From an uncultured Oribacterium sp. (GTDB lineage Bacteria > Bacillota > Clostridia > Lachnospirales > Lachnospiraceae): a DNA stretch of 32,972 bases. Each line of letters opens with the position of its first letter. Within the stretch, counting starts at the first letter, position 1. Where the stretch lies: NCBI GenBank assembly GCA_937927445.1, contig CALAOB010000127.1, positions 1 to 32,972 on the forward strand. Reading direction: 5' to 3'. Positions 6,691 to 14,135 of this stretch are shown here, in pieces. Made by a program: the position numbers and the translations under genes. The notes under the pieces are model-generated. The model was not told the DNA's origin and did not search any database. It worked only from the letters and a program-made list of their open reading frames with translations.

Positions 6691-8640
6691 ATGAAAAAAC
6701 AGGACAATATCATATGCTTCTGCTATGTGCTTCTCGCACTGCTTTCTGTCAGCTTCGCCGGTGGACTGGTGCTGGTGTACTACTCACGAAATGCACAGAG
6801 TCCGATGCTTCTTTTGCGACATCTGCAGCTTGCGGAGATGCTGGTGCTTGCGGGCGCCATTGCTGTTCTGCTGTCCCTCATGACCTATTTTAAGGAGATT
6901 TCCGCGAAGGCCTTCACGGATGTGACAGGTGTGCGGGATAAGAAAGCACTGGAAAAGCATCTCCAGGAGCTGCAGGAGCGGAGTGACACCCTGAACATCG
7001 GAATCATGATGTTTGATCTCAATGGACTGAAGTGGGTCAATGATAATTATGGTCATGAGAAGGGCGATGAGTTCATCCAGACCTTTGCGTCCTATCTTAC
7101 GCGTATTCTGAACAGCGACAGCTTTCTCGCCCGCTTCGGCGGCGATGAATTTGTGATCATACAGGAGCATACGACACCGGAAATGCTGAAGGTAATGGAG
7201 GGACATCTCCGGAAGCTGGTGGAGCAGAATAACCAGGGCAGTGTACTGCCACTGAGCTATGCGGTCGGCTGGGAAGTGAGCTATAAAAACCATTATTATT
7301 TGATGGAGGATCTTCTCCGAACGGCCGATCAGAACATGTATATAGACAAGAGCCGGAAGAAACAGGGCAGGCTGGAGGATCGGGCGCATCTTCCGGCAGG
7401 ACGACATTCCTTCCCTGCGATTTCGGAAGATACCCTCATCGCGAAAATCGAGTCCATGCTCCATACGCATCGGAGCTGTCTTCTGGTGGTCAATGATATC
7501 GAGAACTTCCACTTTATCAACGATACCTTCGGCTATCAGATGGGCAATCAGGTGCTGGACGATTTCTATCAGAAGATGCGGGCGGAGAAAGAAATTCTAT
7601 TCGTCTGTCGCTATCACTCGGATATCTTTCTCTCTGTCACGGATATCACGGACATCGGAGAGGAAACGGCATTAAAAACAACACAGGATCGGTGCAGACG
7701 CATCGCAGAAGCATTGTCCTCGACCTATCCGATCGGGAACTGCGTCATCGACACCGGTGCCTGCCGCATGAAGGAGGGTGAACTCAGCGCAGAAGAGTAT
7801 ATCTCCAGGGCGAATCTTGCGTGCCACAGTGCGAAGAAAAACTATGGGCATCTCTGCTACTATACTGAAGAAATGGCGGCGGCAGAGCAGGAGCGCGCCC
7901 GCATCATCCAGTCCTTCCCGGCAGCGCTGAAGAATCGGGAGTTCAGGCTGTATTTTCAGCCGAAGGTGGATGGCAGGACGAAGAAGATCATGAGTGCAGA
8001 GGTGCTGGTGCGCTGGCAGCTGCCGGATGGCTCTCTCCGGGCACCGGACAGCGTCATTCCACTCCTGGAGCGTACCGGGGAGATCGTGCAGCTCGACTAC
8101 TATATGTACGAGCAGAGCTTCGCCTGGATGGCGGCACATCCGGGGCAGTTGCCGCTTTCGCTCAATGTCTCGCCCGTGCATTTCGCACATCCCCGACAGT
8201 TTGTGCAGAAGGTGAAGGAACTCCTGACACGCTATCCGGTTGAACCGAGCCGTGTGATCTTCGAAATCACCGAGGGATGCTATATCCAGAACACGGAGGC
8301 AGTGAATCAGGTGATTCATGAACTGCACCAGCTGCATATCCGTATCTCGATGGACGACTTCGGCTCCGGATATTCTTCCCTCGCAAGCCTGAAGGACATC
8401 AACTTCGATGAGGTGAAGATCGACCGGCGCTTCATCGCCGACGGTCTCAGTGAGCGAGGGGAAATCGTGCTGCAGGAAATCTTCCACGTGCTGAAGCGCT
8501 TAAAGAAGAGCATCGTGTGCGAAGGCGTCGAAACGACCGAGGTGTCGGACTTCCTCGTGGAGGCAGGCTGCGATGAAATCCAGGGCTACCTCTACTACCG
8601 TCCGATGCCGGAGCAGGAATTCGAAGCACTCCTCGGATGA
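6691..8640 (+). CDS. Membrane GGDEF-GGDEF-like-EAL cyclic-di-GMP protein
   Basis: A 649-aa signalling protein predicted to make and/or degrade cyclic di-GMP. Two membrane helices (about 7-30 and 47-65) are joined by a very short extracytoplasmic loop, so there is little external sensor. The first GGDEF domain has an intact GGDEF (150-154) and a metal-binding FDLNGLKWVND. A second GGDEF-fold region (about 245-395) has HSDIF (309-313) in place of the motif and should be inactive. The EAL domain has EVL (437-439), NVSP (492-495), FEITE (524-528), MDDFGSGYSS (554-563), KID (576-578), EGVE (611-614) and QGYLY (631-635), so phosphodiesterase residues are kept. No RxxD inhibitory site is visible before the first GGDEF. 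It lies behind feoA and is probably co-transcribed. Confidence 0.92.
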   Translation: MKKQDNIICFCYVLLALLSVSFAGGLVLVYYSRNAQSPMLLLRHLQLAEMLVLAGAIAVLLSLMTYFKEISAKAFTDVTGVRDKKALEKHLQELQERSDTLNIGIMMFDLNGLKWVNDNYGHEKGDEFIQTFASYLTRILNSDSFLARFGGDEFVIIQEHTTPEMLKVMEGHLRKLVEQNNQGSVLPLSYAVGWEVSYKNHYYLMEDLLRTADQNMYIDKSRKKQGRLEDRAHLPAGRHSFPAISEDTLIAKIESMLHTHRSCLLVVNDIENFHFINDTFGYQMGNQVLDDFYQKMRAEKEILFVCRYHSDIFLSVTDITDIGEETALKTTQDRCRRIAEALSSTYPIGNCVIDTGACRMKEGELSAEEYISRANLACHSAKKNYGHLCYYTEEMAAAEQERARIIQSFPAALKNREFRLYFQPKVDGRTKKIMSAEVLVRWQLPDGSLRAPDSVIPLLERTGEIVQLDYYMYEQSFAWMAAHPGQLPLSLNVSPVHFAHPRQFVQKVKELLTRYPVEPSRVIFEITEGCYIQNTEAVNQVIHELHQLHIRISMDDFGSGYSSLASLKDINFDEVKIDRRFIADGLSERGEIVLQEIFHVLKRLKKSIVCEGVETTEVSDFLVEAGCDEIQGYLYYRPMPEQEFEALLG

Positions 8641-8975
8641 AAAGACATACGGGAGCAGCCGGGCGTCGGCGCATGAAAAGCCTGTTGGGACAGTATGACA
8701 TGGCGTCGGACAAAATGCATATTGAGCCTGCGAATGAATTTATAGTAGATGGCAGAAAGGCCACCACATGGCTGGAATCGTATCCAGTGATGTGGTGGCC
8801 TCTTGTATTTCTGCTGGCGTTCGGGTAGAATCAGTATATCTGACAAATAGGTGTCGATCACGGGCAGACTTCTTCTGTCCGGTTCTCAAAAATTAAAAAC
8901 AGAAAAGAATATTTATTGCACGGGATGACCATGCGTTCAGACGTTGCGCCTTCATTTTGTATGAAACTGTGCAGA
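8641..8975. other. Gene-free stretch between two convergent units
   Basis: About 335 bp between the GGDEF-EAL stop codon and the thiT terminator. Apart from the hairpin at 8758-8801 I see nothing that supports a gene or RNA. The short open frames here do not have ribosome sites. Confidence 0.6.
8758..8801. terminator. Long perfect hairpin after the GGDEF-EAL gene
   Basis: AGGCCACCACAT (8758-8769) pairs perfectly with ATGTGGTGGCCT (8790-8801), and an inner CTGGA/TCCAG stem lengthens it. Only a weak T-rich tail (CTTGTATTT) follows. It probably ends the feoA/GGDEF-EAL transcript, and may act on both strands. Confidence 0.6.
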
Positions 8976-9012
8976 AAAAAAGAGCGCCGCGGTATGCGAC
9001 ACTCTTTATCAC
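8976..9012 (-). terminator. thiT terminator
   Basis: Read on the minus strand, AAAGAGTGTCGC pairs with GCGGCGCTCTTT (12 bp with two G-U pairs) around ATACC, followed by a run of T's. It begins about 18 nt past the thiT stop codon. Confidence 0.85.
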
Positions 9013-9029
9013 GCTGAATGTTACGCGAA

Positions 9030-9563
9030 TTACTGCAGCGCACTGCGCTTCGTGCGCTGGATGGCATCGGACATCGCCGGAATCGAAAGGATGATCAGGG
9101 TAATCACGGCCTCTGCGCCGATGTAGATGAGATTATAGACCGCAGAGTACGCTGCCGGATTCCAGCCCTCCCAGGCATACTCACCGAAGAAAACCCAGCC
9201 GCTCAGAAAGGCGAAGACGTATCTTCCGACGCAGGCCGCGATATAGCCGAGGCGAAGACCGTTCTTGTGGTTTGCGAAGAAACCGGAGATGCCGAATGCG
9301 CCGAAGGCGAATACATAATCGAGGATTACCTGTACCGGTGTCAGCACATACGGATCGATGATGAACTGAAGGATACCATAGGCTACGCCCGCAGCGATAC
9401 CGACCGCCGGACCGAAAAAGAAGCCCGGAAGCATCGCGAAGAGCATCGAGCACAGGGTGATGGAACCGCCGGTCGGGAACTCAAACACTTTGATCATCGA
9501 GGTGACCGTCGCAAGTGCGATGCATACTGCACAGTAAGCCAGAACCTTAACATTTTTAGACAT
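9030..9563 (-). CDS. thiT: ThiT-type thiamine ECF transporter S component
   Basis: A 177-aa membrane protein of the ThiT/YuaJ family, which binds thiamine and imports it with the shared EcfAAT module. It has about six hydrophobic segments and the family pattern: EFPTGGSITLCSMLFAMLPGFFFGP, then GVAYGILQFIIDPY with the aromatic residues that stack on thiamine, then LDYVFAFGAFGISG. The start at 9563 (MSKNVKV) follows a perfect AAAGGAGG at 9571-9578; an ATG eight codons further out would put that site inside the gene. A TPP riboswitch and a consensus promoter lie upstream on the same strand. Confidence 0.93.
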   Translation of the reverse strand: MSKNVKVLAYCAVCIALATVTSMIKVFEFPTGGSITLCSMLFAMLPGFFFGPAVGIAAGVAYGILQFIIDPYVLTPVQVILDYVFAFGAFGISGFFANHKNGLRLGYIAACVGRYVFAFLSGWVFFGEYAWEGWNPAAYSAVYNLIYIGAEAVITLIILSIPAMSDAIQRTKRSALQ

Positions 9564-9623
9564 AAAAAAACCTCCTTTGAATCGCACGGATCTTCCGTGG
9601 CTGTGTCAGGAGGGGCAGAATAA

Positions 9624-9643
9624 GACAGCAGAAAAATGCTGTC
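9624..9643 (-). terminator. Expression-platform hairpin of the thiT riboswitch
   Basis: On the minus strand GACAGCA and TGCTGTC pair around TTTTTC, just after the aptamer. The T tract downstream is weak (TTATTCT), so it may be a modest terminator or part of a folding switch. Confidence 0.45.
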
Positions 9644-9644
9644 A

Positions 9645-9727
9645 TGCTTCCCTACGCAGGTATTGACCTGATCAGGTGAGAAGGGTTGGTTCTATGAAGA
9701 ATCCTCTCAGCATAAGCGCCCCTAGCA
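9645..9727 (-). ncRNA. TPP riboswitch controlling thiT
   Basis: Minus-strand reading gives the THI-box blocks in order: CTAGGGGCG (near 9724), GCTGAGAGG (near 9708), GAACCAACCCTT, ACCTGATCAGGT and TACCTGCGTAGGGA (ending near 9648). It is closer to the consensus than the riboswitch at 187-280. It lies between a consensus promoter and thiT. Confidence 0.96.
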
Positions 9728-9737
9728 ATCAAACACC

Positions 9738-9765
9738 ATTATAAAACGGTGAAAAGCCATGTCAA
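9738..9765 (-). promoter_or_regulatory. Consensus sigma-A promoter of thiT
   Basis: On the minus strand TTGACA (9765-9760) and TATAAT (9743-9738) are both perfect, with a 16-bp spacer. Confidence 0.85.
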
Positions 9766-9902
9766 GAGCGGGTATGCACGATCAAACGGGAGATGAGGAT
9801 GAAGATTTCGACAGCATTGTCCCGGACAGAGAGCCGGACGAAAGGACGCTTCGGGAGGGGGACAGCGTGCCTGGAAAATGTGGAAAAGAGGAAGGAACAG
9901 AG

Positions 9903-10547
9903 ATGAGAAACTATCCGCTGACTGCGAAAGAGCAGCATAAACGAAAAGAAAAACTGGCGAAAATTCGCCAGACTGTGATGATCATCCTCATGGTGATTGC
10001 CGGTCTCTATTACCTGACCGTCGAGCGCAGTCAGGTGACAAACGCCGCGGTCGTGACGAACGTGGAAGAAGCGCCAGTAAAGCCTGAAGATGTGAACCAG
10101 ATTGCGGCGAAAAAAGAAAAGAAGTTTACAATTGAAGGATTTTTAGAGTCGACGTCGGCACCCAATGAAGTAAAGGACACAGAAACAGAAAAGGAGACAT
10201 CGATACAAAAACAAACGGAAGCTGTGATCATAACGTCGCTCACAGCAGAACAGGCGCCGACGGAAAGCTACGCAGAATCCGCAGTGCAGCCGGCTGCGAA
10301 TACAAATCCGACCACACAGGCCATACCGGATGCCACTGCGGTCCAGGTAAAAGACAAACGCGTGAATCTGAACACCGCCACCCTGGAAGAACTCGACGCA
10401 CTCCCCGGTGTCGGCCCCTCCACCGCCAAAAACATCATCGCCTACCGCGAGAGCCACGGCGGCTTCGCGGCTCCAGAAGAAATTATGAACGTGAAACGGA
10501 TCGGCGAGAAGACATTTCAGAAACTGAAAGAGTTTATTAAAGTGTAG
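9903..10547 (+). CDS. comEA: ComEA-like helix-hairpin-helix membrane protein
   Basis: A 214-aa protein with a short basic cytoplasmic N-terminus, one membrane helix (about 24-42, TVMIILMVIAGLYYL), a long low-complexity Thr/Glu/Ala linker, and a C-terminal tandem helix-hairpin-helix DNA-binding domain (VNLNTATLEELDALPGVGPS ... RIGEKTFQKLKEFI). This is the layout of ComEA, the extracellular DNA receptor of competence systems. The ATG at 9903 (MRNYPL) has a GGAAGGAACAGAG leader; the frame is open upstream to 9759, but that part overlaps the thiT promoter on the other strand and lacks a ribosome site. No comEC neighbour is present, so a full uptake role is inferred only. Confidence 0.8.
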   Translation: MRNYPLTAKEQHKRKEKLAKIRQTVMIILMVIAGLYYLTVERSQVTNAAVVTNVEEAPVKPEDVNQIAAKKEKKFTIEGFLESTSAPNEVKDTETEKETSIQKQTEAVIITSLTAEQAPTESYAESAVQPAANTNPTTQAIPDATAVQVKDKRVNLNTATLEELDALPGVGPSTAKNIIAYRESHGGFAAPEEIMNVKRIGEKTFQKLKEFIKV

Positions 10548-10574
10548 TATTTTTAAACTTGTTGAAGCAGAATA

Positions 10575-10605
10575 CAAAATGTAATACACAATGTATTGCA
10601 TTTTG
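10575..10605. promoter_or_regulatory. brnTA operator palindrome
   Basis: CAAAATGTAATACA (10575-10588) and TGTATTGCATTTTG (10592-10605) form a 14-bp inverted repeat with one mismatch and a 3-bp spacer. It overlaps the predicted -35 box, as expected for autorepression by the BrnT-BrnA complex. Confidence 0.75.
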
Positions 10606-10625
10606 CAGTGAGCTTATTCTATAAT
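10596..10625 (+). promoter_or_regulatory. brnTA promoter
   Basis: TTGCAT (10596-10601), an 18-bp spacer and a perfect TATAAT (10620-10625). The start would be near 10632, only about 6 nt before the brnT ATG. Confidence 0.65.
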
Positions 10626-10637
10626 GAGGATAGACTT

Positions 10638-10916
10638 ATGAACTTTGAATGGGATATTCAGAAGGAACAGAAAAATATAGCGAAACATGGTCTGGATTTT
10701 TCGACAGCAATCCTTGTGTTTGGTGATGAAAATCGACTTGAATTTTACGATGTGGAGCATAGCGATACGGAGGACCGTTATATTACGATTGGAGCGATTG
10801 ATGGTGTTGTCACGATCGTGTATGTCGCTTATACCGAGCGAAATCAGGCGATTCGCATCATCTCTGCGCGAGGTGCACCCAGGCGAGAGAAGGAGGTTTA
10901 TTATGAAGGTATCTAA
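10638..10916 (+). CDS. brnT: BrnT toxin (type II toxin-antitoxin)
   Basis: A 92-aa BrnT-family toxin, a RelE-fold ribonuclease that stops translation when free of its antitoxin. The family signature is clear: FEWDIQKEQKNIAKHGLDF (3-21) at the N-terminus and RIISARGAPRREKEVYY (73-89) near the C-terminus, holding the conserved Arg residues. The start at 10638 (MNFEWD) is set by homology; the frame is open further upstream, but that part would include the promoter. The GAGG at 10626-10629 would lie at or before the transcription start, so toxin translation may be poor. It overlaps brnA by 14 nt, and the codon use is more A+T-rich than in the operon at 11820-21667. Confidence 0.9.
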   Translation: MNFEWDIQKEQKNIAKHGLDFSTAILVFGDENRLEFYDVEHSDTEDRYITIGAIDGVVTIVYVAYTERNQAIRIISARGAPRREKEVYYEGI

Positions 10917-11211
10917 TGTGGATGTTACCAGGAAGCCAACAAAAGAACAAATTGAAATGTTGAACAAAGTAGCGAATCTTCCCGTTACGTTCGATGAAGA
11001 TGCAAGAGAATTAACAGAGGAGGAACTGGCGAAGTTCAAACGGGTATCGGAAGAGCGAAGAAATGAAAGACGAAAGCAGATTGTGACGCTGCGCGTTTCG
11101 CCGACCACACTTGCAAAAGCGAAATCTCTGGGGGCAGGGTATAGTGGAGTGCTCTCGAGAATGCTTGATATGTGTCTGAATGATCCTGAACTTATCAGGA
11201 AATGTCTGTGA
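10903..11211 (+). CDS. brnA: BrnA antitoxin
   Basis: A 102-aa BrnA-family antitoxin that binds BrnT and represses the shared promoter. The C-terminal half (VTLRVSPTTLAKAKSLGAGYSGVLSRMLDM) is the ribbon-helix-helix DNA-binding part, and the acidic middle (FDEDARELTEEELAKF) fits the toxin-wrapping segment. The ATG at 10903 has an ideal AAGGAGG 7 nt upstream, inside the end of brnT. The frame stays open well upstream, but that is a shadow of brnT. The strong ribosome site compared with brnT favours antitoxin excess. Confidence 0.88.
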   Translation: MKVSNVDVTRKPTKEQIEMLNKVANLPVTFDEDARELTEEELAKFKRVSEERRNERRKQIVTLRVSPTTLAKAKSLGAGYSGVLSRMLDMCLNDPELIRKCL

Positions 11212-11274
11212 GAAAACCGACCTACGTGGTGGCCAGATTCAAGGATGGATTTCGGAGGACCGGCTTTGCTTGAT

Positions 11275-11689
11275 CGTAACAGTTCAGACACCCCTTGGCT
11301 CCCTTGGGAAGTTTGAGGCTGCTCCTCATTCGCCCACCTCATAAGATTCAGGGTACACTTCAGAGTTCCCTCACCATAGGCATGATGGCAGATTTTTTAG
11401 CTCAACGTGCCTGCACTCGCAAATTCTATATGACGTCGGATCGTCATGATGATGGTTTTCAGCACCCCAGCATGCCTATGCTGTATCTTTCTGAAGTTTT
11501 GATACAGCACCATCCGCTCGAACAAAATCAGGCGCCGATTTTTTGTTTGCCTGCACGGGGCGGGGCCGATATGTAAGAAGATAAAAGGTGTACACTGGGG
11601 TGGGCAGGCAAACGAGAAGAGGACGCCTCGGTGGACGCCCCCTAAAAAACATCTGTATATCAAGAAGCACACACGGCTGAACTGTTACG
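11275..11689. mobile_element. Possible MITE-like element with 13-bp terminal inverted repeats
   Basis: CGTAACAGTTCAG (11275-11287) is the exact inverse of CTGAACTGTTACG (11677-11689). The 415-bp interval is full of further inverted pairs: CATAGGCATG/CATGCCTATG (11375-11384 and 11471-11480), GTTTGCCTGC/GCAGGCAAAC (11545-11554 and 11604-11613), GCTGTATC/GATACAGC (about 11479-11509) and ATGACG/CGTCAT (11430-11447). No transposase is encoded and I see no clear target-site duplication, so a non-autonomous element is only a hypothesis; a structured RNA is the alternative. Confidence 0.4.
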
Positions 11690-11727
11690 CCTGATCGTCT
11701 GAGCGATGCATAAAATCTGTTTTTACA

Positions 11728-11756
11728 TTGGTTTTATGCATGTTTTGTGGTATCAT
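11728..11756 (+). promoter_or_regulatory. Possible promoter of the asp23-recN operon
   Basis: TTGGTT (11728-11733), a 17-bp spacer and TATCAT (11751-11756), about 57 nt before the asp23 start. Confidence 0.45.
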
Positions 11757-11819
11757 GTTCCCATAGTTTAGTCTAAATTCTCGGATTATGCCCGGGTGCA
11801 GTACATACGGAGGTTCTAT

Positions 11820-12206
11820 ATGGAACAGAATGAAGAGAGAGCAACACATGTTGTATATGAGAAAGATGAGCATGGTCAAATCGTCATCGCGGATGAGGTC
11901 GTGGCGATCATCGCAGGCATCGCAGCGACCGAGGTGAAGGGTGTCGATTCCATGTATGGCGGCTGGTCCGGTGAGATCATCTCCCGAATGGGCATCCGCG
12001 ACCTCGCGAAGGGCGTAAGCATCAGCATTGAGGATGACCACGTTTCCGTGAAGCTGAGCCTGAACGTGAAGTACGGCTACTCCATCCCGGATGTTTCGAG
12101 AAACGTGCAGGATAAGGTCGCTTCAGCCATCGAGTCCATGACCGGTCTCCGTGTGCTGGATGTCAATATCCGCATCGCCGGTGTGGTCAATGCTGAGAAT
12201 GAGTAA
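11820..12206 (+). CDS. Asp23/Gls24 family envelope stress protein
   Basis: A 128-aa Asp23/Gls24 (YqhY-type) protein. Family members are small alkaline-shock or envelope-stress proteins; YqhY-type members next to nusB have been linked to lipid metabolism control in Bacillus. The core VVAIIAGIAATEVKGVDSM, the VKLSLNVKYGYSIPDVSRNVQ strand pair and the C-terminal ESMTGLRVLDVNIRIAGV segment fit the family. CGGAGG at 11808-11813 precedes the ATG at 11820. It heads the long operon, immediately upstream of nusB, the usual clostridial position. Confidence 0.88.
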   Translation: MEQNEERATHVVYEKDEHGQIVIADEVVAIIAGIAATEVKGVDSMYGGWSGEIISRMGIRDLAKGVSISIEDDHVSVKLSLNVKYGYSIPDVSRNVQDKVASAIESMTGLRVLDVNIRIAGVVNAENE

Positions 12207-12235
12207 GTTGAAATAGAGTCATAGGTAAGGAAGTC

Positions 12236-12778
12236 ATGAATAAACGAGAAGAAAGAGATCATAAGTTTAAGCTCCTGTTCTGCACACAGTTCTATCCTGG
12301 TCAGGAGATTCCGGAGCAGCTCGCACGCTATTTTGAGTCCCCGGATTACGAGGATGGTGATGGCGTCGTGCACATCGAGAATCTGAGCGAGGAGGACCAG
12401 CAGCGTCTGGAGGCCGAGGTGGAGAAGATCACCGCGAAGCTCCCGGAGCTGGATGCGCGTATCGATTCTGCAGCCGAGGGCTGGAAGACCGATCGTATGA
12501 CGAAGACCGACCTGACGGCGATTCGTCTCGCGCTTTATGAGATCGCGTATGATGAGACGATCCCGGATAAGGTAGCCATCAACGAGGCGGTCGAGCTTGC
12601 AAAGAAGTACGGTGGCGACGAGTCCGGCTCCTTCGTCAACGGTGTCCTGGCACGTCTTGTGAACAGCGACCGTGTATCGACGAGAACCGCGAAGGCACCT
12701 CGTAAGCAGCAGGGTGAGCTCACGGAGAAGAAGACCAGCGGTAAGGGCGTTCAGATCATCGTAAACCGCAATAAATAA
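12236..12778 (+). CDS. nusB: Transcription antitermination factor NusB
   Basis: A 180-aa NusB, which binds boxA RNA with NusE (S10) during rRNA antitermination. The all-helical family pattern is present: REERDHKFKLLFCTQF at the N-terminus, then KTDRMTKTDLTAIRLALYEIAYD, DKVAINEAVELAKKYGGDESGSFVNGVLARLV. It is longer than usual (about 130-150 aa) because of an acidic insert after residue 25 and a basic C-terminal tail of about 30 residues. It lies 29 bp after asp23 and 15 bp before xseA. Confidence 0.93.
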   Translation: MNKREERDHKFKLLFCTQFYPGQEIPEQLARYFESPDYEDGDGVVHIENLSEEDQQRLEAEVEKITAKLPELDARIDSAAEGWKTDRMTKTDLTAIRLALYEIAYDETIPDKVAINEAVELAKKYGGDESGSFVNGVLARLVNSDRVSTRTAKAPRKQQGELTEKKTSGKGVQIIVNRNK

Positions 12779-12793
12779 GGATAAAGGATTCCT

Positions 12794-14131
12794 ATGAATA
12801 AAGACAGTCGTGCATATACTGTGTCCCAGGTGAACCGGTATATCGCAAACATGTTTTCATCGGATTTCGCACTGAAAAATATCACGATCCAGGGTGAGAT
12901 TTCAAATCTGAAATACCATCCGACCGGGCATATTTACTTTACACTGAAGGACGCAGCTTCGCAGATCTCCGGTATCATGTTTGCCGGTGACCGTGCGGGG
13001 CTTCCGTTTAAATTGGAGAATGGCATGCGCGTGCTCTGCACGGGCAGTGTCGGCGTCTATGAGCGCGGCGGCAGCTATCAGATCTACGCGAAGCGCTTCA
13101 TGGCGGATGGCATCGGAGATCTCTATATCCGTTTCGAGCAGCTGAAAAAGGAGCTCGAGGAGATGGGCCTCTTCGATCCGATGTATAAGAAGCCCATCCC
13201 GAAGTATGCACAGCGCATCGGCGTCGTGACTGCGAAAACCGGCGCGGCTGTCCGCGATATCGTCCAGATTTCGAAGCGGCGGAATCCCTATGTGGACATC
13301 GTCCTCTACCCGGCACTGGTGCAGGGCGAGGGGGCGGTTCCGTCCATCGTGCACGGTATCCGGACACTGGATCAGCTGGGCCTCGACGTGCTGATCGTCG
13401 GACGTGGCGGTGGCTCCATCGAGGATCTGTGGGCGTTTAACGAAGAACCCGTGGCACGGGCGATCTTCGAAGCGGATACCCCGATCATCAGCGCGGTCGG
13501 CCATGAAACGGATACGACCATCGCGGATTATGTCGCAGATCTCCGTGCGCCGACCCCGAGTGCGGGCGCGGAGCTGGCGGTCTTCGATTATCAGAAGCTG
13601 ATGGAGGAACTGGGAAGCTACCGCGCGACCCTCGACAGTGTGATGAACGAGCGCATCCAGGACGAGCGTCAGCGGCTCGCGATGCAGAAGCTCCGACTTA
13701 ATCAGCTGAGCCCGGGCAGCATCCTGAAGGAGTACCAGAAGCGGAGCCTTCAGTACGAGACACAGCTCCGCGAGGCGATGCGGGAGAAGCTGCAGGACGC
13801 GAAGGACCGCATGCAGAACTACAGCGGTTTTCGGGAACAGATGCTTCAGCACCTGCACGACGCAAAGGAGCAGCTCCATCGCTACGATGGGATGTCCATG
13901 CGGATGACGCAGACGCTGGACCGCGCCCGCCATGGGCTCGCGCTCCGGACCGAAAAGCTCGAGTCTGTGAGTCCGCTTCGGAAGCTGAGCAGTGGCTACG
14001 GCTATGTGCAGGATGCCGAGGGGCATCGTGTGGACTCGGTCGGGAAGCTGGCGGTCGGTGATCTGATCACGACGCAGCTCCGGGACGGAAGCTTCCGGAG
14101 CCGGGTGGAACAGGTCACCACGACGAAGTAG
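12794..14131 (+). CDS. xseA: Exodeoxyribonuclease VII large subunit
   Basis: A 445-aa XseA, the catalytic subunit of exonuclease VII, which degrades single-stranded DNA in repair. The N-terminal OB fold (YTVSQVNRYIANMFSSDF ... ISNLKYHPTGHIYFTLKD) is followed by the nuclease core with IGVVTAKTGAAVRDI, DVLIVGRGGGSIEDLWAFN and ISAVGHETDTTIADYVADLRAPTPS, then a long coiled-coil stretch and the short C-terminal segment ending LRDGSFRSRV. Length and motifs are normal. The small subunit xseB follows after a spacer of about 140 bp with three hairpins. Confidence 0.96.
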   Translation: MNKDSRAYTVSQVNRYIANMFSSDFALKNITIQGEISNLKYHPTGHIYFTLKDAASQISGIMFAGDRAGLPFKLENGMRVLCTGSVGVYERGGSYQIYAKRFMADGIGDLYIRFEQLKKELEEMGLFDPMYKKPIPKYAQRIGVVTAKTGAAVRDIVQISKRRNPYVDIVLYPALVQGEGAVPSIVHGIRTLDQLGLDVLIVGRGGGSIEDLWAFNEEPVARAIFEADTPIISAVGHETDTTIADYVADLRAPTPSAGAELAVFDYQKLMEELGSYRATLDSVMNERIQDERQRLAMQKLRLNQLSPGSILKEYQKRSLQYETQLREAMREKLQDAKDRMQNYSGFREQMLQHLHDAKEQLHRYDGMSMRMTQTLDRARHGLALRTEKLESVSPLRKLSSGYGYVQDAEGHRVDSVGKLAVGDLITTQLRDGSFRSRVEQVTTTK

Positions 14132-14135
14132 ATTC

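Larger units (their letters stand above)
11212..11819. other. Gene-free, repeat-rich region
   Basis: 608 bp with no convincing gene on either strand. It contains the inverted-repeat element at 11275-11689, several internal hairpins, and the asp23 promoter near 11728-11756. Confidence 0.6.

Noticed and set aside
9759..9902. Earlier start for the ComEA-like gene
   Set aside because: The frame is open, but the extension overlaps the consensus thiT promoter on the other strand, lacks a ribosome site and is not membrane-protein-like; 9903 fits better.
11295..11576. Open frames on both strands (for example 93 codons on plus) inside the repeat element
   Set aside because: They cover nested inverted repeats, have no ribosome sites and match no family I recognise, including transposases.
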